DNA of 64,000 nucleotides. Source: Platycnemis pennipes (taxonomy: Eukaryota > Arthropoda > Insecta > Odonata > Platycnemididae). Numbering within the stretch: position 1 is the stretch's first letter; each line of letters begins with the position of its first letter. The notes below the pieces were generated by a model. The model searched no databases, was not told where the DNA came from, and worked only from the letters and a program-made list of their open reading frames with translations. A program made the translations under genes and the position numbers. The stretch is taken from assembly GCA_933228895.1 (NCBI GenBank), contig OW121846.1, positions 7,781,915-7,845,914 on the forward strand. Direction: 5' to 3'. Shown here one piece after another: positions 1 to 10,080 of the stretch.

Positions 1-44
1 CGATCTGACAATGATTCCCATTTCAATTCATTTAATAGACTGGT
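1..44 (-). mobile_element. CR1-B reverse-transcriptase fragment cut by the window edge
   Basis: The first 43 bases are the reverse complement of the CR1-B stretch seen at 44920-44963, encoding the segment around LLNELKWESLSD near the C-terminus of the RT ORF. Similarity stops at about 44, probably the 5'-truncation point of a copy lying mostly left of the window. Confidence 0.75.
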
Positions 45-85
45 ATCTTGTCACTTGCGTGGTAGTGGCAACGCCGTCAGTACAA

Positions 86-228
86 CTACATCTACATAAT
101 ACCCCGCAAGCCACCATTAAGGCGTGGGGCAGGAGGTGAATTCTCACCAAACATTCACTGCATATCATGCATAAAAAGGGTTTTGTAATAATACACTAGT
201 GTAATATAGTCTAGTAATAATATACATC
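86..228 (-). mobile_element. CR1-B 3' end, outer layer of a three-deep nest (left part)
   Basis: This is a minus-strand CR1 3' terminus. It starts with the CTACATCTACATAATACC tail, followed by the conserved GCAAGCCACC and TGGGGCAGGAGGTGAA blocks and the AT-rich 3'UTR also seen at 63643-63800. The copy breaks off where a plus-strand CR1-A sequence begins at about 229 and resumes at about 3142. It is therefore the oldest layer of the nest. Confidence 0.8.
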
Positions 229-1316
229 CACCGCGTTCGTGGAGGTCTAGGTGTCGATATGAGGCTGACTATATGCAGCTTTGTACCTACGACGGTCGAC
301 GGCCGTATAGTTTTATAGCAGGCGGCAAGGAAAAAGAACTCTGCGAATCACTGTTGAACACCTTTACGTCACATTCTTTACAACAGCTAGTAACAGAGCC
401 GACCAGGGGAAACAACATTCTAGACTTATTAGCAACAAATACACCCGAAAAAGCTCTAAATATAGTTACGGACACAGGAATTAGTGATCATAAAAAAGTG
501 AATGCGAAATTTAATGTAGGCGTCGAAAGGCATTATAAACCAAGGAGGAGGGTATACTTATTTGGAAAGGCTCATTACGATGGTATGAAAGAGGAATTAA
601 GAGAATCGTGTAATGTATTTAGCGAACAAAGAAAAGAATTAGATACAGAGGAATCGTGGAGAGAATTTATTGAGGTCACCCGTACAGCAGTAATAAAATA
701 CATACCAAGTAAATTGAGAAGTGATAATACCAAGCCAAGGTGGTATAACGCGGAGGTTAGGAAATCACTAAAGCGACAAAGGGTATGCCACGCTAAGATG
801 AAAAATGCAGGACAGGGTCTATCGGTAGAGGAAAAAAATGAGTTAGTTCAAAACTATAAAAAATCGTAATCCTAAAGCGTTTTGGTCATATGTGAGAGAG
901 ATTCAGGGAAATAAGCCCACAGTTTACACACTTAAAAGCGATAGAGGAATTAGAGTCACCAACAGTTTAAAAATTCCAATTCTTTAAACACCTTCTTCAA
1001 AAGCGTATTCAAGTCATCGTCACACAACGCAGTGGGACCACCGCCGAACACTTTCAGTGAACAAATGCCCGAAATAAAAATTCCACGTCACGGAAGAGAG
1101 CACCAGTTATAAAACATTAGTAAAAGCAAATCACCAGGTCCCGATCAAATTCCTTCCAGAGTATATAAAACTTAAGCTTCTGAAATAGCCCACTATCTAC
1201 AAATAATATTCAACACAACACTAAAGAACCACACAGTATCCAAGGATTGGGAAGTGGCTAACATTACACCTATTTTTAAGAGCGGTGATAGGGAAGAATC
1301 TAGTACCTACAGACCC
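229..1316 (+). mobile_element. CR1-A copy, left half (interrupted by CR1-B)
   Basis: Bases 229-300 match the end of CR1-A ORF1 (compare 34772-34850). The sequence then jumps into ORF2 (compare 35735 on), so about 0.9 kb is deleted internally. An open segment at 273-869 covers the end of the endonuclease (LVTEPTRGNNILDLLATN and a SDHKK motif) and the linker to RT. A second deletion of about 85 bp lies at 868. The copy ends at 1311-1316 in AGACCC, which recurs at 1912-1917 on the far side of an inserted CR1-B. It is a dead copy. Confidence 0.85.
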
Positions 1317-1911
1317 TACGAAATCGGTCTAAGTAATGAACTTGAAAGTGTGCAGCGAAGATCGGCAAGATTTGTAAAGGGACGATACGATAATTATATT
1401 AGCGTAACCAGTCTATTAAATGAATTGAAATGGGAATCATTGTCAGATCGCAGGTTGAAATTTAGACTTAATCTCTTCCACAAATGCCAAGGCAATATTT
1501 TCAGTGATGACGTTAAAAATATCTTACGAACCCCAACTTACTATGGCAGACTGGACCATAATCATAAAGTTAGAGAAATTGATTGCCGAACTGACCGATT
1601 CAAAATGTCCTTTTTCCCTCGCACAATTAGAGATGCGAATAACGGTAAATATGTCCTATCGGAGAGTAGCAATGAATAGCATTGGTAGCTGCATGTTGGT
1701 ATGAGTACTTAAAGCTAACCCTACTAAAAGAATGTTTTTGCATGTTTGCTTTGCAATTTCTATCTTTTTTAAATAGTGTAGTTCTGACAACTATATTAAT
1801 ACTATTCCTTTTTTATGCATGATATGTAGTGCATGTTTGGTGAGCAATCACCCCCGGCCACACGCCCTTGTGGTGGCTTGCAGGGTATTATGTAGATGTA
1901 GATAGATGTAG
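1317..1911 (+). mobile_element. 5'-truncated CR1-B inserted inside CR1-A
   Basis: The 595-bp insert begins in the last third of the RT ORF (YEIGLSNELESVQRRSARF), runs through the stop at about 1678 and ends with the 3'UTR and tail (GCAGGGTATTATGTAGATG). It is flanked by the 6-bp direct repeat AGACCC (1311-1316 and 1912-1917), and the CR1-A sequence continues in register on both sides. That makes it an insertion rather than a chimeric transcript. It closely resembles the copies at 43133 and 43892, so it is young. Confidence 0.88.
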
Positions 1912-3141
1912 AGACCCGTCTCACTCACGAGAATCTCTTTCAGCACATTGTATGTCAGTTCGATCATGGGGCATTTGGAGAGTCAGTGATTGCTCATAAA
2001 CAGCCATCATGGGTTCCGGAAAGGTAGATCTCTCGAGACACAATTATCTTCATTCGTACAAGATATTTTAGTCTACGGCGAAAACAGCACTGAAGTTTAT
2101 GCGATATGTTTAGATTTTTAGACGTATGTATGGTAAAAGAATACTTAATTAGGCGAGAGCAGTGCGTTGTGATAGATGGCATCATGACGGACACAATCTG
2201 TCACACCGGGAGTTCCTCATAGTTGCGTAATAGGCCCGCTTCTATTTCTTTTATGCATAAACGATTTGAATACCGTACTTAATAGTAAGCTTAAGACTGT
2301 TTGCAGACGATGCGGTAGTGTACAGGGGTATATCAAAAGAAGAAGATAGGATATCGAAATCGCTTATCAAGAATTTAGATGCAATTCGAAAGTGGTGCGA
2401 CAAATGGCAGGTAGAAGTTAACCTTAAAAAGTGTGTGGCTATTAATTTTTGGAGGACGAAGAATTCGACAGAGCGATCCAATAAAATTAGTGACACGAAG
2501 ATCGAAAGCGTTGAAACCATAAGGTATATAGGTGTAACGATCACTAAAGAAATATCGTGGGGAAGACATCTGGGAAATATGCGGCCTACGAAGAGAAAAA
2601 TAGGGTTTATTAAAGAGAACTTGAGAAATGTGAAGAAAAGACGAAAGAGTGACGTTATTTTTCACTAATTATGCTCCACCTTGAATATTTAGCCAGTGTA
2701 TTGGATCCAAATGAATTAGGTTTGATAAGAGAACTAGACAGTGTGCAGCGTAGAGCAGCTAGGTTCGTAACAAGGTGTTACGATAAACATTACCTACATA
2801 TTAAAGACACCAGCGTATTATCGCTGATTCGACCAGAAAAATAAGATCTGAGATATAAATTGCCGTGCTGATAGATTCAAGATGTCATTTTTCCCCCTTA
2901 CTATAAGACAACGGTAAAGGCAGCATAGCACAGGGATAGAAAGGGAAAATATTTTCCAGTAGTCTGCAGTGCATGATGCATGTATTAACAACCAATCCCT
3001 TAATTACTATGTAGATACTAACAATCTGCCTAAGACCCTATAGTAGCATGTTTGCATGTTTATAGTGCATGCTAGTTGATCTTCACCCCCTGCCATACAC
3101 CCTCGAGGTGGCTTGCAGGGTATCGCGTAGATGTAGATATA
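1912..3141 (+). mobile_element. CR1-A copy, right half
   Basis: This continues the copy that starts at 229. It is collinear with 36827-38239 and covers the RT palm, including LFADDAVVY at about 2300-2325, the C-terminal region and the 3' tail at about 3085-3141. Internal deletions at about 2115 and 2790 and several stops make it non-coding. The tail GTAGATGTAGATA joins directly to minus-strand CR1-B sequence. Confidence 0.85.
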
Positions 3142-3271
3142 GTCTAAACTTCAATTTTAAAAAACATAAAAACAGCAAAGCAAACATGCAACAGCATGCT
3201 GTTATTTGGGTTAGCTTAAAGTCCTTATAGCAAAATGCAGCTACCTATAAGAGATCCATTGATACACTCGT
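3142..3271 (-). mobile_element. CR1-B 3'UTR, outer layer of the nest (right part)
   Basis: TAGTCTAAACTTCAATTTT and the following block match the minus-strand CR1-B 3'UTR at 63745-63875 and 41690-41800. This continues the copy that begins at 86 and was split by CR1-A. It ends near 3271, its 5'-truncation point. Confidence 0.78.
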
Positions 3272-4161
3272 AAGTGTAGTTGTCTCCTTACCCGTTGCGT
3301 CGTAATTAAGATTATCGCCGGAGTGATTGAGAAACGCCTAATGCAGTGCTACAAACTAGCAGTGAAGGGAGGCGCCCGTTGCTCTATTGGGTGACGAAGG
3401 TATACTCTCATTGCTGAGATTGTGGGTGGTAATGACGACAGCGGGGAGAATGACGAATCAGATGCAAGTGAGTTTGCAGGCTCCATGGAAGTGACCATGT
3501 AGCTGATAGAAATGAAGAAGAGATTAAGAAAGACACGAGGTAAAGGCGGTCTTCACTATCCACCGGCTGCGAGAGGCTGGGGGACTGCAGGAGTCAAAGA
3601 TGACGAAACGCTTCGATCTCGAAATAATCACCGCAAGGCTTCATTAAGTTGGCGTGCAGGAGATGATGAATGAAGAAAGGAATGTTAAGCTCCGGTTTTA
3701 AGTTGCAGCAGCAGCTACACGAACGTAGGTGAACGAAGAAATCATTGGACAAATGTGCAGCACGGGAGCTCCGCGAGAAAGCTTCCGGTCTCCACGAAGT
3801 CAACACAAGTGAGCATGAAGTGTATCCTTTTGCGACGCCATCTTTAAAAAACATCTCATAATTCTTAGCACCTTCGGAGGGTAGGAGAGTGGTAGCTGTG
3901 GTAACAAAATGTAAATAATTGCTTTCGTGGTGTTTGTTGCTCATGATGGAGCCGACGAAATACTGCATGTGTGAGCTATATATTATTTCGTTTTCTTCCA
4001 TCAGAAAGATTGAAATTCAAAAGTTAAGAATCACAAAGATAAATTAAATAGGCAATCCAATCAATCGCAAGGAAAAATAATCCATGTCCCTATCTTTCTA
4101 AGGTATTCATTCTGGAGTCGTATGTGTTCAGAGCATAAATATTTTTGTAAATCGGTGAGAT
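3272..4161. other. Unassigned stretch
   Basis: No repeat family recognised. A 135-codon open frame on the minus strand (4001-3594) has no motif I know, and its Cys/Ser-rich middle looks non-biological. About 3330-3560 on the plus strand can be read as a short acidic stretch (IVGGNDDSGENDESDASE) but has stops on both sides. Confidence 0.4.
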
Positions 4162-4172
4162 AAGTTACTTTT
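4162..4172 (+). repeat. Target-site duplication of RTE copy 1 (left)
   Basis: AAGTTACTTTT here is repeated exactly at 7165-7175, directly after the 3' end of the RTE element. The 11-bp direct repeat fixes both element ends. Confidence 0.9.
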
Positions 4173-7140
4173 GTGGAAGGCAAGGGGAAACCACCACATT
4201 ATTATCCCGAGGAGTCGCAGCTACTTCACTCTTTCCTCTATTATCAAGACATGATGGCAGCCTCTCGAGTAAAATATTCCGGAGGTAAAATAGTCCCCCA
4301 TTCGGATCTCCGGGCGGGGACTACCCGAGAGAGTACATCAGTCAAGTGTGATACTCATTTTAGGGTAGGAACGTGGAACGTGCGATCACTTCGGACCTGC
4401 GGAAGACTGGAGAACCTGAAGGTGGAAATGCGGAGAATGGACCTTGATGTATTAGGAATCAGTGAAATGAGATGGCCCGAAGTAGGAGACTTTTGGAGTG
4501 GAAGTTATAGAATTATCCACACCGGATCACTGAATGGTAACGCTGGAGTAGGCATAATGCTCAGGAAGAGTGCGGGACTGCGTGTGAAGAGCTTCCTGCA
4601 ATACAGTGAAAGGATTATAATAGTCAAAATTGAAACTAAACCTTCAGATAACATTGTGGTGCAAGTTTACATGCCTACGTCGGACTACGAAGATGAAGAA
4701 GTGGAAGACCTCTACGAAGATATCACTGAAGTAATAAAACAGGTGAGAGGAGAAGAAAACCTAATTATTTTAGGAGACTTCAACGCTGTCGTCGGCGAAG
4801 GACAAGATGGAAGGATAACTGGAAAATATGGATTGGGAAACCTAAACCAAAGAGGAGAAAGACTGCTGGAGATCTGCACACAACATAAGTTAGTGGTTAC
4901 TAACACATTGTTTAAAAATCACAACCGAAGAAAATACACATGGAAGATGCCAGGAGACAGAGGAAGATTTCAAATAGACTACATTTTAGTGAAGCAGAGG
5001 TTCAGGAATCAGGTGAAGGACTGCAAAAGCTACCCAGGTGCAGACATCGACAGCAACCAAAATTTAGTGATGATGAAATGCCATCTTAAATTCAAGAAAT
5101 TAAAGAAAACAGTAAAGAACATTTGGCAAGTAGAAAAACTGAAGGAGACTCAAAATCAGCTGGCATTTCAGAAAACAGTAGAAAACAGCATAGGAAACGC
5201 CCTACTGAGAAACCAGTAAAAGAGCATTGGGAAAACATTAAATGTGGACTACAGGAAGCCGCAAGGAAGTTCTTGGAGGAAGAAAAGTTGTTAAGAAAAA
5301 GACATGGATCACGGAAGAAGTCTTAGTGCTGATTGAAGAAAGAAGAAAGTACAAGAATGCGAAAACTGAAGAAAGGCAGCTTTGCTACAAAAGAATAAGG
5401 AACGAAGTAAGTCGCAAAGCCAGGAAAACTAGAGAAATGTGGATGAATAATCTGTACGGAGATGTACAAAACAACCTTACCGTTGGAAAGGTGGAAGCAG
5501 CCTATAGGATAGTGAGGAACCACTTCACGGAACGGAGCGCAAGATGCAATGCTATAAGGGACAAGAATGGAGAATTTTTGATTGAAAATGCAGACAAAGT
5601 GAAGAGATGGAAACAATATCTCGAAGAGTTATACAACGGGAACGACCTCAGCACGAAAGAGATTGAAGAGGAAAGCGAAGTCGAGAAGGATGATATGGGA
5701 GCATCAATATTGAGATCGGGATTCGATGCAGCAGTAGGGGACCTTCGGATGAATAAGGCTTCTGGAATTGATGATATACCCGCAGAACTGATAAGGAATG
5801 CGGGAGAGAGGACATTGGCCCAACTTTATAATGTCATCTGCGACATGTACTCAACAGGAGAAATACCCAGGGACTTCGAATAAAACATCATCATTCCTAT
5901 TCTAAAAAAGATGAGAGCAGAGAAATGCGAAAATTATAGGACTGCCTGACGACACATGCATCGAAGATATTGACAAGGATCATCTACAGAAGAATAGAAC
6001 GAAAAGCAGAGGAGTTCCTGGATGAAGATCAATTCGGATTCAGGAAAAGTAAGGGTACAAGAGAAGCAATATTGGCCCTTAGGCTGCTTATAGAGAAGAG
6101 AATGGAGAAGAACAAACCGACGCTCATTGCATTTGTGGAGTTAGAAAAGGCTTTTTACAACGTGGATTGGAATTCAATGCTTGATATTCTGAAAGGAATT
6201 GGAGTTTGTAGCTGTGATTAAATCTGGACTCAGCTGTGAAGAAGCAAGAATAAGGAAAGGAGTGAGACAAGGCTGTGCACTGTCTCCCGTGATTTTTGAT
6301 GTTTACATTGAGAGAGCCATCAATGAAGTCAAGGAGAAGTGTTCTGGAGTGAACATCCACGGAGAAACAATCAGCATGCTACGATTCGCTGATGACATAC
6401 CTCTCATAGCAGAGACAGAGAAGGAGCTGAATAAGATGCTAACAACCATGGAAAGGACAATGACCAGACATCAGCTGAAGATCAATAAGAAGAAAACTAA
6501 GATATTGGTGTGCAGCAAAAGAGAAGAGGCCAAAACCGAGGTTAAACTAGGAAAACAGAAACTGGAAGAGGTGAAAGAGTTCTGTTACCTGGGAAGCAGA
6601 GTAACCAACGATGGACGAAGCAAGAAAGATATAGTCAGTAGAATAGCCCAGGCAAAGAGGGCATTCTATCAAAAGAAGAATCTACTTACAGCTAGAAATA
6701 CAAGCTTGGAAGTAAGGAAGCAATTCATTAAAACGTATATCTGGAGCATGTTCCTTTATGGCAGTGAGGCATGGACGATGACAGCAGCGGAGAAGAAAAG
6801 GGTGGAAGCATTCGAAATATGGTGCTATCGACGAATGATGAAGATAAAATGGATCGACCGAGTAACAAATGAAGAAGTCCTAAGAAGAGTGGGAGAAAAG
6901 AGAAGTCTGTTGAAAACTATAAAAAGAAGACGGGACAACCTAATCGGCCATATCTTAAGACACGATGGCATCATGAAGACAATCGTCGAGGAAAAAGTGA
7001 ACGGGAAAAATGGAAGAGGCAGGCCTCGTATGAGTTACATGGAGCAGGTCGTAAAGGACGTGAAAGAGAGGAACTACCTTGGTATGAAGAGGTTGGCCGA
7101 TAGAAGAATCGAATGGAGGGCTGCGTCAAACCAATCCTAG
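4173..7140 (+). pseudogene. RTE polyprotein (AP endonuclease, RT, C-terminal domain), broken
   Basis: Open segments in order: 4173-5219 endonuclease (TWNVRSL, LGISEMRWP, LGDFNAVVGEGQDG, TGKYGLGN, QIDYILVKQRF); 5242-5883 linker and RT start; 5970-6221 RT; 6199-7140 RT palm to C-terminus. RT motif A reads FVELEKAFYNVDW, with Glu where the catalytic Asp is expected. The FADD box is intact in RFADDIPLIAE. The C-terminal block WCYRRMMKIKWIDRVTNEEV, then HILRHDG and GRGRPRM, is typical of BovB-like RTE proteins. The last endonuclease motif, normally SDH, reads SNQ. The start at 4173 is GTG at the element edge; no upstream ATG exists within the element. Confidence 0.88.
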
Positions 7141-7164
7141 GATTGTTGACCCTTGATGATGATG
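4173..7164 (+). mobile_element. RTE/BovB-type LINE, copy 1, apparently full-length (2992 bp)
   Basis: The element runs from GTGGAAGGCAAGGGGAAACC to the (TGA)n-type end TTGATGATGATG and is bracketed by AAGTTACTTTT on both sides. RTE-clade elements are about 3 kb, carry one endonuclease-RT polyprotein and end in short tandem repeats rather than long poly(A); all three traits are visible. The reading frame is broken several times (stops at about 5217 and 5881, frameshifts at about 5220, 5940 and 6215), so this copy cannot move by itself. Confidence 0.9.
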
Positions 7165-7175
7165 AAGTTACTTTT
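7165..7175 (+). repeat. Target-site duplication of RTE copy 1 (right)
   Basis: AAGTTACTTTT, identical to 4162-4172. Confidence 0.9.
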
Positions 7176-8384
7176 CTGCTTTTTAAAATAATAATTACGA
7201 GGCATACGGTTGAAGATGCTGACTTAGGTTTTTGAAATTCTTAGAGTAGTTTACTCCTCTGCTTGCAAATTATTTGCATTAAAGCACGAACGATGTTTAA
7301 AAAATAAATACCGTCAGCCTCTTCACCTGCCAACCAGTGCCTTTGCGCGAGAACGGCGCCCATAACTGTTCATATCTACTTTAGGTACTAATCCGACTCA
7401 TCATGGATTTGCATGCAAATTTTAGCACTTCTAAACAAAGTTTCTGAGATCATAATGGAAAAAACCAATCAACAAGCGAAAGGTGATTGCTGTCTGGAAT
7501 TTCTGGATGTGTAGGCTTTTTAATGCTACACATAGGCGAAAATGGCAAAATGTCTTACCGCTACAGCGAGTACATGATCAAATAATAAAATGATAACTAT
7601 GCTCAGCTTTAGCTAACTTGTGGTATTTGCTGGGAAAATATATTTTAATTCTAAACAGACTATCTCTGGTGATCATTCTTTTTAATCCAAAAGTTAGTAT
7701 TAGAACGAAAGTGCTTTAAAATGACCGCTGGTAAAGAATATCAATTCAGGTTATTGCAACTCATTTGTTTCAACGCTCAGTGGCGGAAAAAACTAACGCA
7801 AATTATTTGCGCTCCAATGCGACATTCGCAGGAACTGCTAGGAATAGTGAAAAACTGGCAACTCCGAGAAAAGAAGGCATCAACCGCGGGAGTTCAAAAT
7901 CCACAAGAAGACTCACTTAAGTTGAAACCTAAAGCTTACAAATAAATTACCCGTTTTTTGAAATTATCTCTCAAATTCCATCGTAGCGTCTTATTTTCTC
8001 GCGCGTTCTCTCGCAGCGTTCGTCGTTTTCATTTCGGCATTTCTCTTACAAGTCTATATTTACAGTATTTATTGAAGGAGTGGTTAACTGCAATCAGTAT
8101 CCAATCCATCCCTAATAGATGCCGACTTCTTTATATGCTAAGGTCAAATATAGGTCATTTACTGTGATCGACTTTCCAAGGATCTTTTATATGATGCGCC
8201 CTTTGCCCCTTTTACTCGGAAAGTTAAAATAAAACTGTCGCAGGAACAAACACTGATTGTCAGATACTGAAGAAGACACTAATTAAAATAAGTACGGTGC
8301 ATACGCTTATGTTTCGCCGGTTTCAATCTACGGATACAAAAACCATATATATTTTCACATGGATCGTGATCTATTATTCACTAA
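7176..8384. other. Unassigned AT-rich stretch
   Basis: No transposon end, RNA gene or conserved protein motif recognised. A 74-codon frame at 7721-7945 and a 69-codon frame at 7958-8167 have no recognisable domain. Confidence 0.4.
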
Positions 8385-9238
8385 TCATTTGATTGTCGAG
8401 AGTGAAGATGAGAAGATACCTGAAGATACCATTTCCGAAATTTCAATTTCGGAAATGGTATCTTCCGTGTTCTCGTCCCGCTGGATCCACGAGGGCTCCT
8501 GAGGGCAAATACCCTCAAACAGGTTGTCCAAGATACGATCAGGATCTTGCGGGGGCCGGGGGTTCCCCTGGTTCGCCGCCCTCGACTGGGCTGATGCTGT
8601 ACCGGCCTCAGGTGGCGTCGGGAACGCGGCTCCGTCGCATTGACGATGATTGTCGGTGTAGACTGGAGGAGCTGCTGGGGAAGGCGGAGCAGCTCGTTTC
8701 ATCCGATGGCCGTCTCCCATCCAAGTGTCTGGACGACAGCCAATACGCGAATGCGGTTATACAGGGGGTACGCTCCGACGTCCGGCAACCGCGGCCATTC
8801 CGAGACGATGGCCAGAAGTGTACCTAATTCTTGAAGGCCCCGCTTCGTCATTCTGGTACTGGAGCGCCCTTCGCGTGCTCGGAAGCAGATCTCCATTACT
8901 TCCGCGTCCGGTGGGACTCGAACGGCACCCGGCGGCGGTTCTTCTCCTTTGAGATCAGCAAATGCCCTGGCAGGGGCTACGGGCACTGGAGGCTGCGGGC
9001 CACTTGGGGAGATGGAGCAGCTGCATCCCGCTATCTCGGCAGGTCTCCTGTACTTTGCTATCTCCTTTACTTGTCTGGCCAATTTGGCTACGGCCGTCTT
9101 CCAGTCATCCTGCTCCACTTCTTCCTCCTCCTCGTCAGATGAGCTAAGGTCCTTACTCTGAGCTTGGGAGGCACCTCGGGTGTGTAGTGTGGCACGCCCC
9201 GACCGTTCACGAAAACTCAACCGACTGTATACGCGCAT
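8385..9238 (-). pseudogene. Decayed GC-rich ORF of unknown family, one frameshift
   Basis: The segment is clearly GC-richer than its surroundings and carries two overlapping minus-strand frames (9238-8699, 179 codons; 8720-8385, 111 codons) that read as one protein with a frameshift near 8705. Upstream part: a short N-terminus, an acidic run (SSDEEEEEVEQDDW), a basic or coiled stretch, a Pro-rich linker and a motif RMTKRGLQELGTLL. Downstream part: Pro/Ala-rich, ending in an Ile/Glu/Ser stretch encoded by a DNA palindrome. It looks like the first ORF of a mobile element, but I do not recognise the family. Confidence 0.5.
8422..8465. repeat. Perfect 21-bp inverted repeat with 2-nt loop
   Basis: The left arm 8422-8442 and right arm 8445-8465 are exact reverse complements around the dinucleotide TC. 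The left arm is preceded by a partial tandem copy of its own start (GAAGATACCT at 8412-8421). It lies inside the GC-rich minus-strand frame and encodes SEIEISEM there. Confidence 0.9.
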
Positions 9239-9240
9239 AA

Positions 9241-9930
9241 ATACCTAATTAGGTCGGCATTCTGATATGTCTTTTATCTAATAACGGAGATACGTGGCCA
9301 GTTGAACATTGTGGCAATTCACTTAAGAATTATTAGTATTGTGAAATAACCCTTTATCATTAGTTACCAATCGATGATAAACAACGCATTTTCACCTGAC
9401 TTTACAATATTTAGTAGCCGTGACTACGCCGTACCAGTAAAAATATTTTAAAAAGCAACTAATATTTACTTTTTCTGTAGTTATTGCGTTTGGTGAGAAA
9501 TGTCAGGATTAAATGTAATAACTAATTAAGGGTTAGGTATGCAGCTATCTGAGTTATGTAATCAGCTATTGAGAGGTCGCGGTTCAAATTTAGGTGAAGA
9601 AAAATTACTTTTAATGGTTTTTTTTCATACTAGGGAAATGAGTGAATGTAAGATGCCGTTGCAATGACTCTGGTGATCTAAGATCGGGCATATACCAGTG
9701 GAATGAACATCCACACGAAAAAAATCATTTGAGTTAACCAGAATTCGAATCGAAATCTCCTATTTGCCAGTCACATCACCAATCAATTAATGTTCAAGGC
9801 CAGTATCAGCAGAGGTTTGGATTCTAATTCCAGCTCCAATTTATGTGGTGAGACTAATTATTCCAAACTCTGAAAGAATCAAAGACCCATGATTTTCATT
9901 TGGGACGTAGTCTACCGTTTATGACTGAGT
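9241..9930. other. Unassigned stretch with tRNA-promoter-like fragments
   Basis: About 9555-9615 contains GCGGTTCAAATTT, which resembles a Pol III B box, and 9800-9850 has a similar weak block. These may be decayed SINE heads, but no complete element can be drawn. Otherwise nothing recognised. Confidence 0.35.
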
Positions 9931-9934
9931 ATTG

Positions 9935-10075
9935 GACGGCCGTGGTAGTCAGGTTGGTAGCGCGCTGGCCTGGCAATCCAAACGTCGCTGGTTTGAATCC
10001 AGCCCAGGGAATAGATATTTTATTAGCCCGAGAATTAGAATCTCAACTTCCTTGGTGCGATATAGACTAAGATAA
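9935..10075 (+). mobile_element. tRNA-derived SINE-like element
   Basis: An A-box-like TAGTCAGGTTGG (9946-9957) is followed 32 bp later by a B box GGTTTGAATCC (9990-10000), the spacing and sequence of an internal Pol III promoter. The anticodon stem does not pair well and there is no proper acceptor stem, so it is a tRNA-like head and not a working tRNA gene. The tail is AT-rich without a clear poly(A) or TSD. Confidence 0.6.
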
Positions 10076-10080
10076 AATAA

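Noticed and set aside
1300..1330. Apparent CR1-A/CR1-B chimera made by template switching at CTACAGACCC-TACG
   Set aside because: CR1-A resumes at 1912 with the same AGACCC, so it is a nested insertion with a target duplication.
3594..4001. 135-codon minus-strand frame with a Cys-rich middle
   Set aside because: No known fold or repeat partner. The Cys run looks like translated simple sequence.
9990..10000. Functional tRNA gene at the B box
   Set aside because: Acceptor and anticodon stems do not pair and there is no T-run terminator at the expected place.
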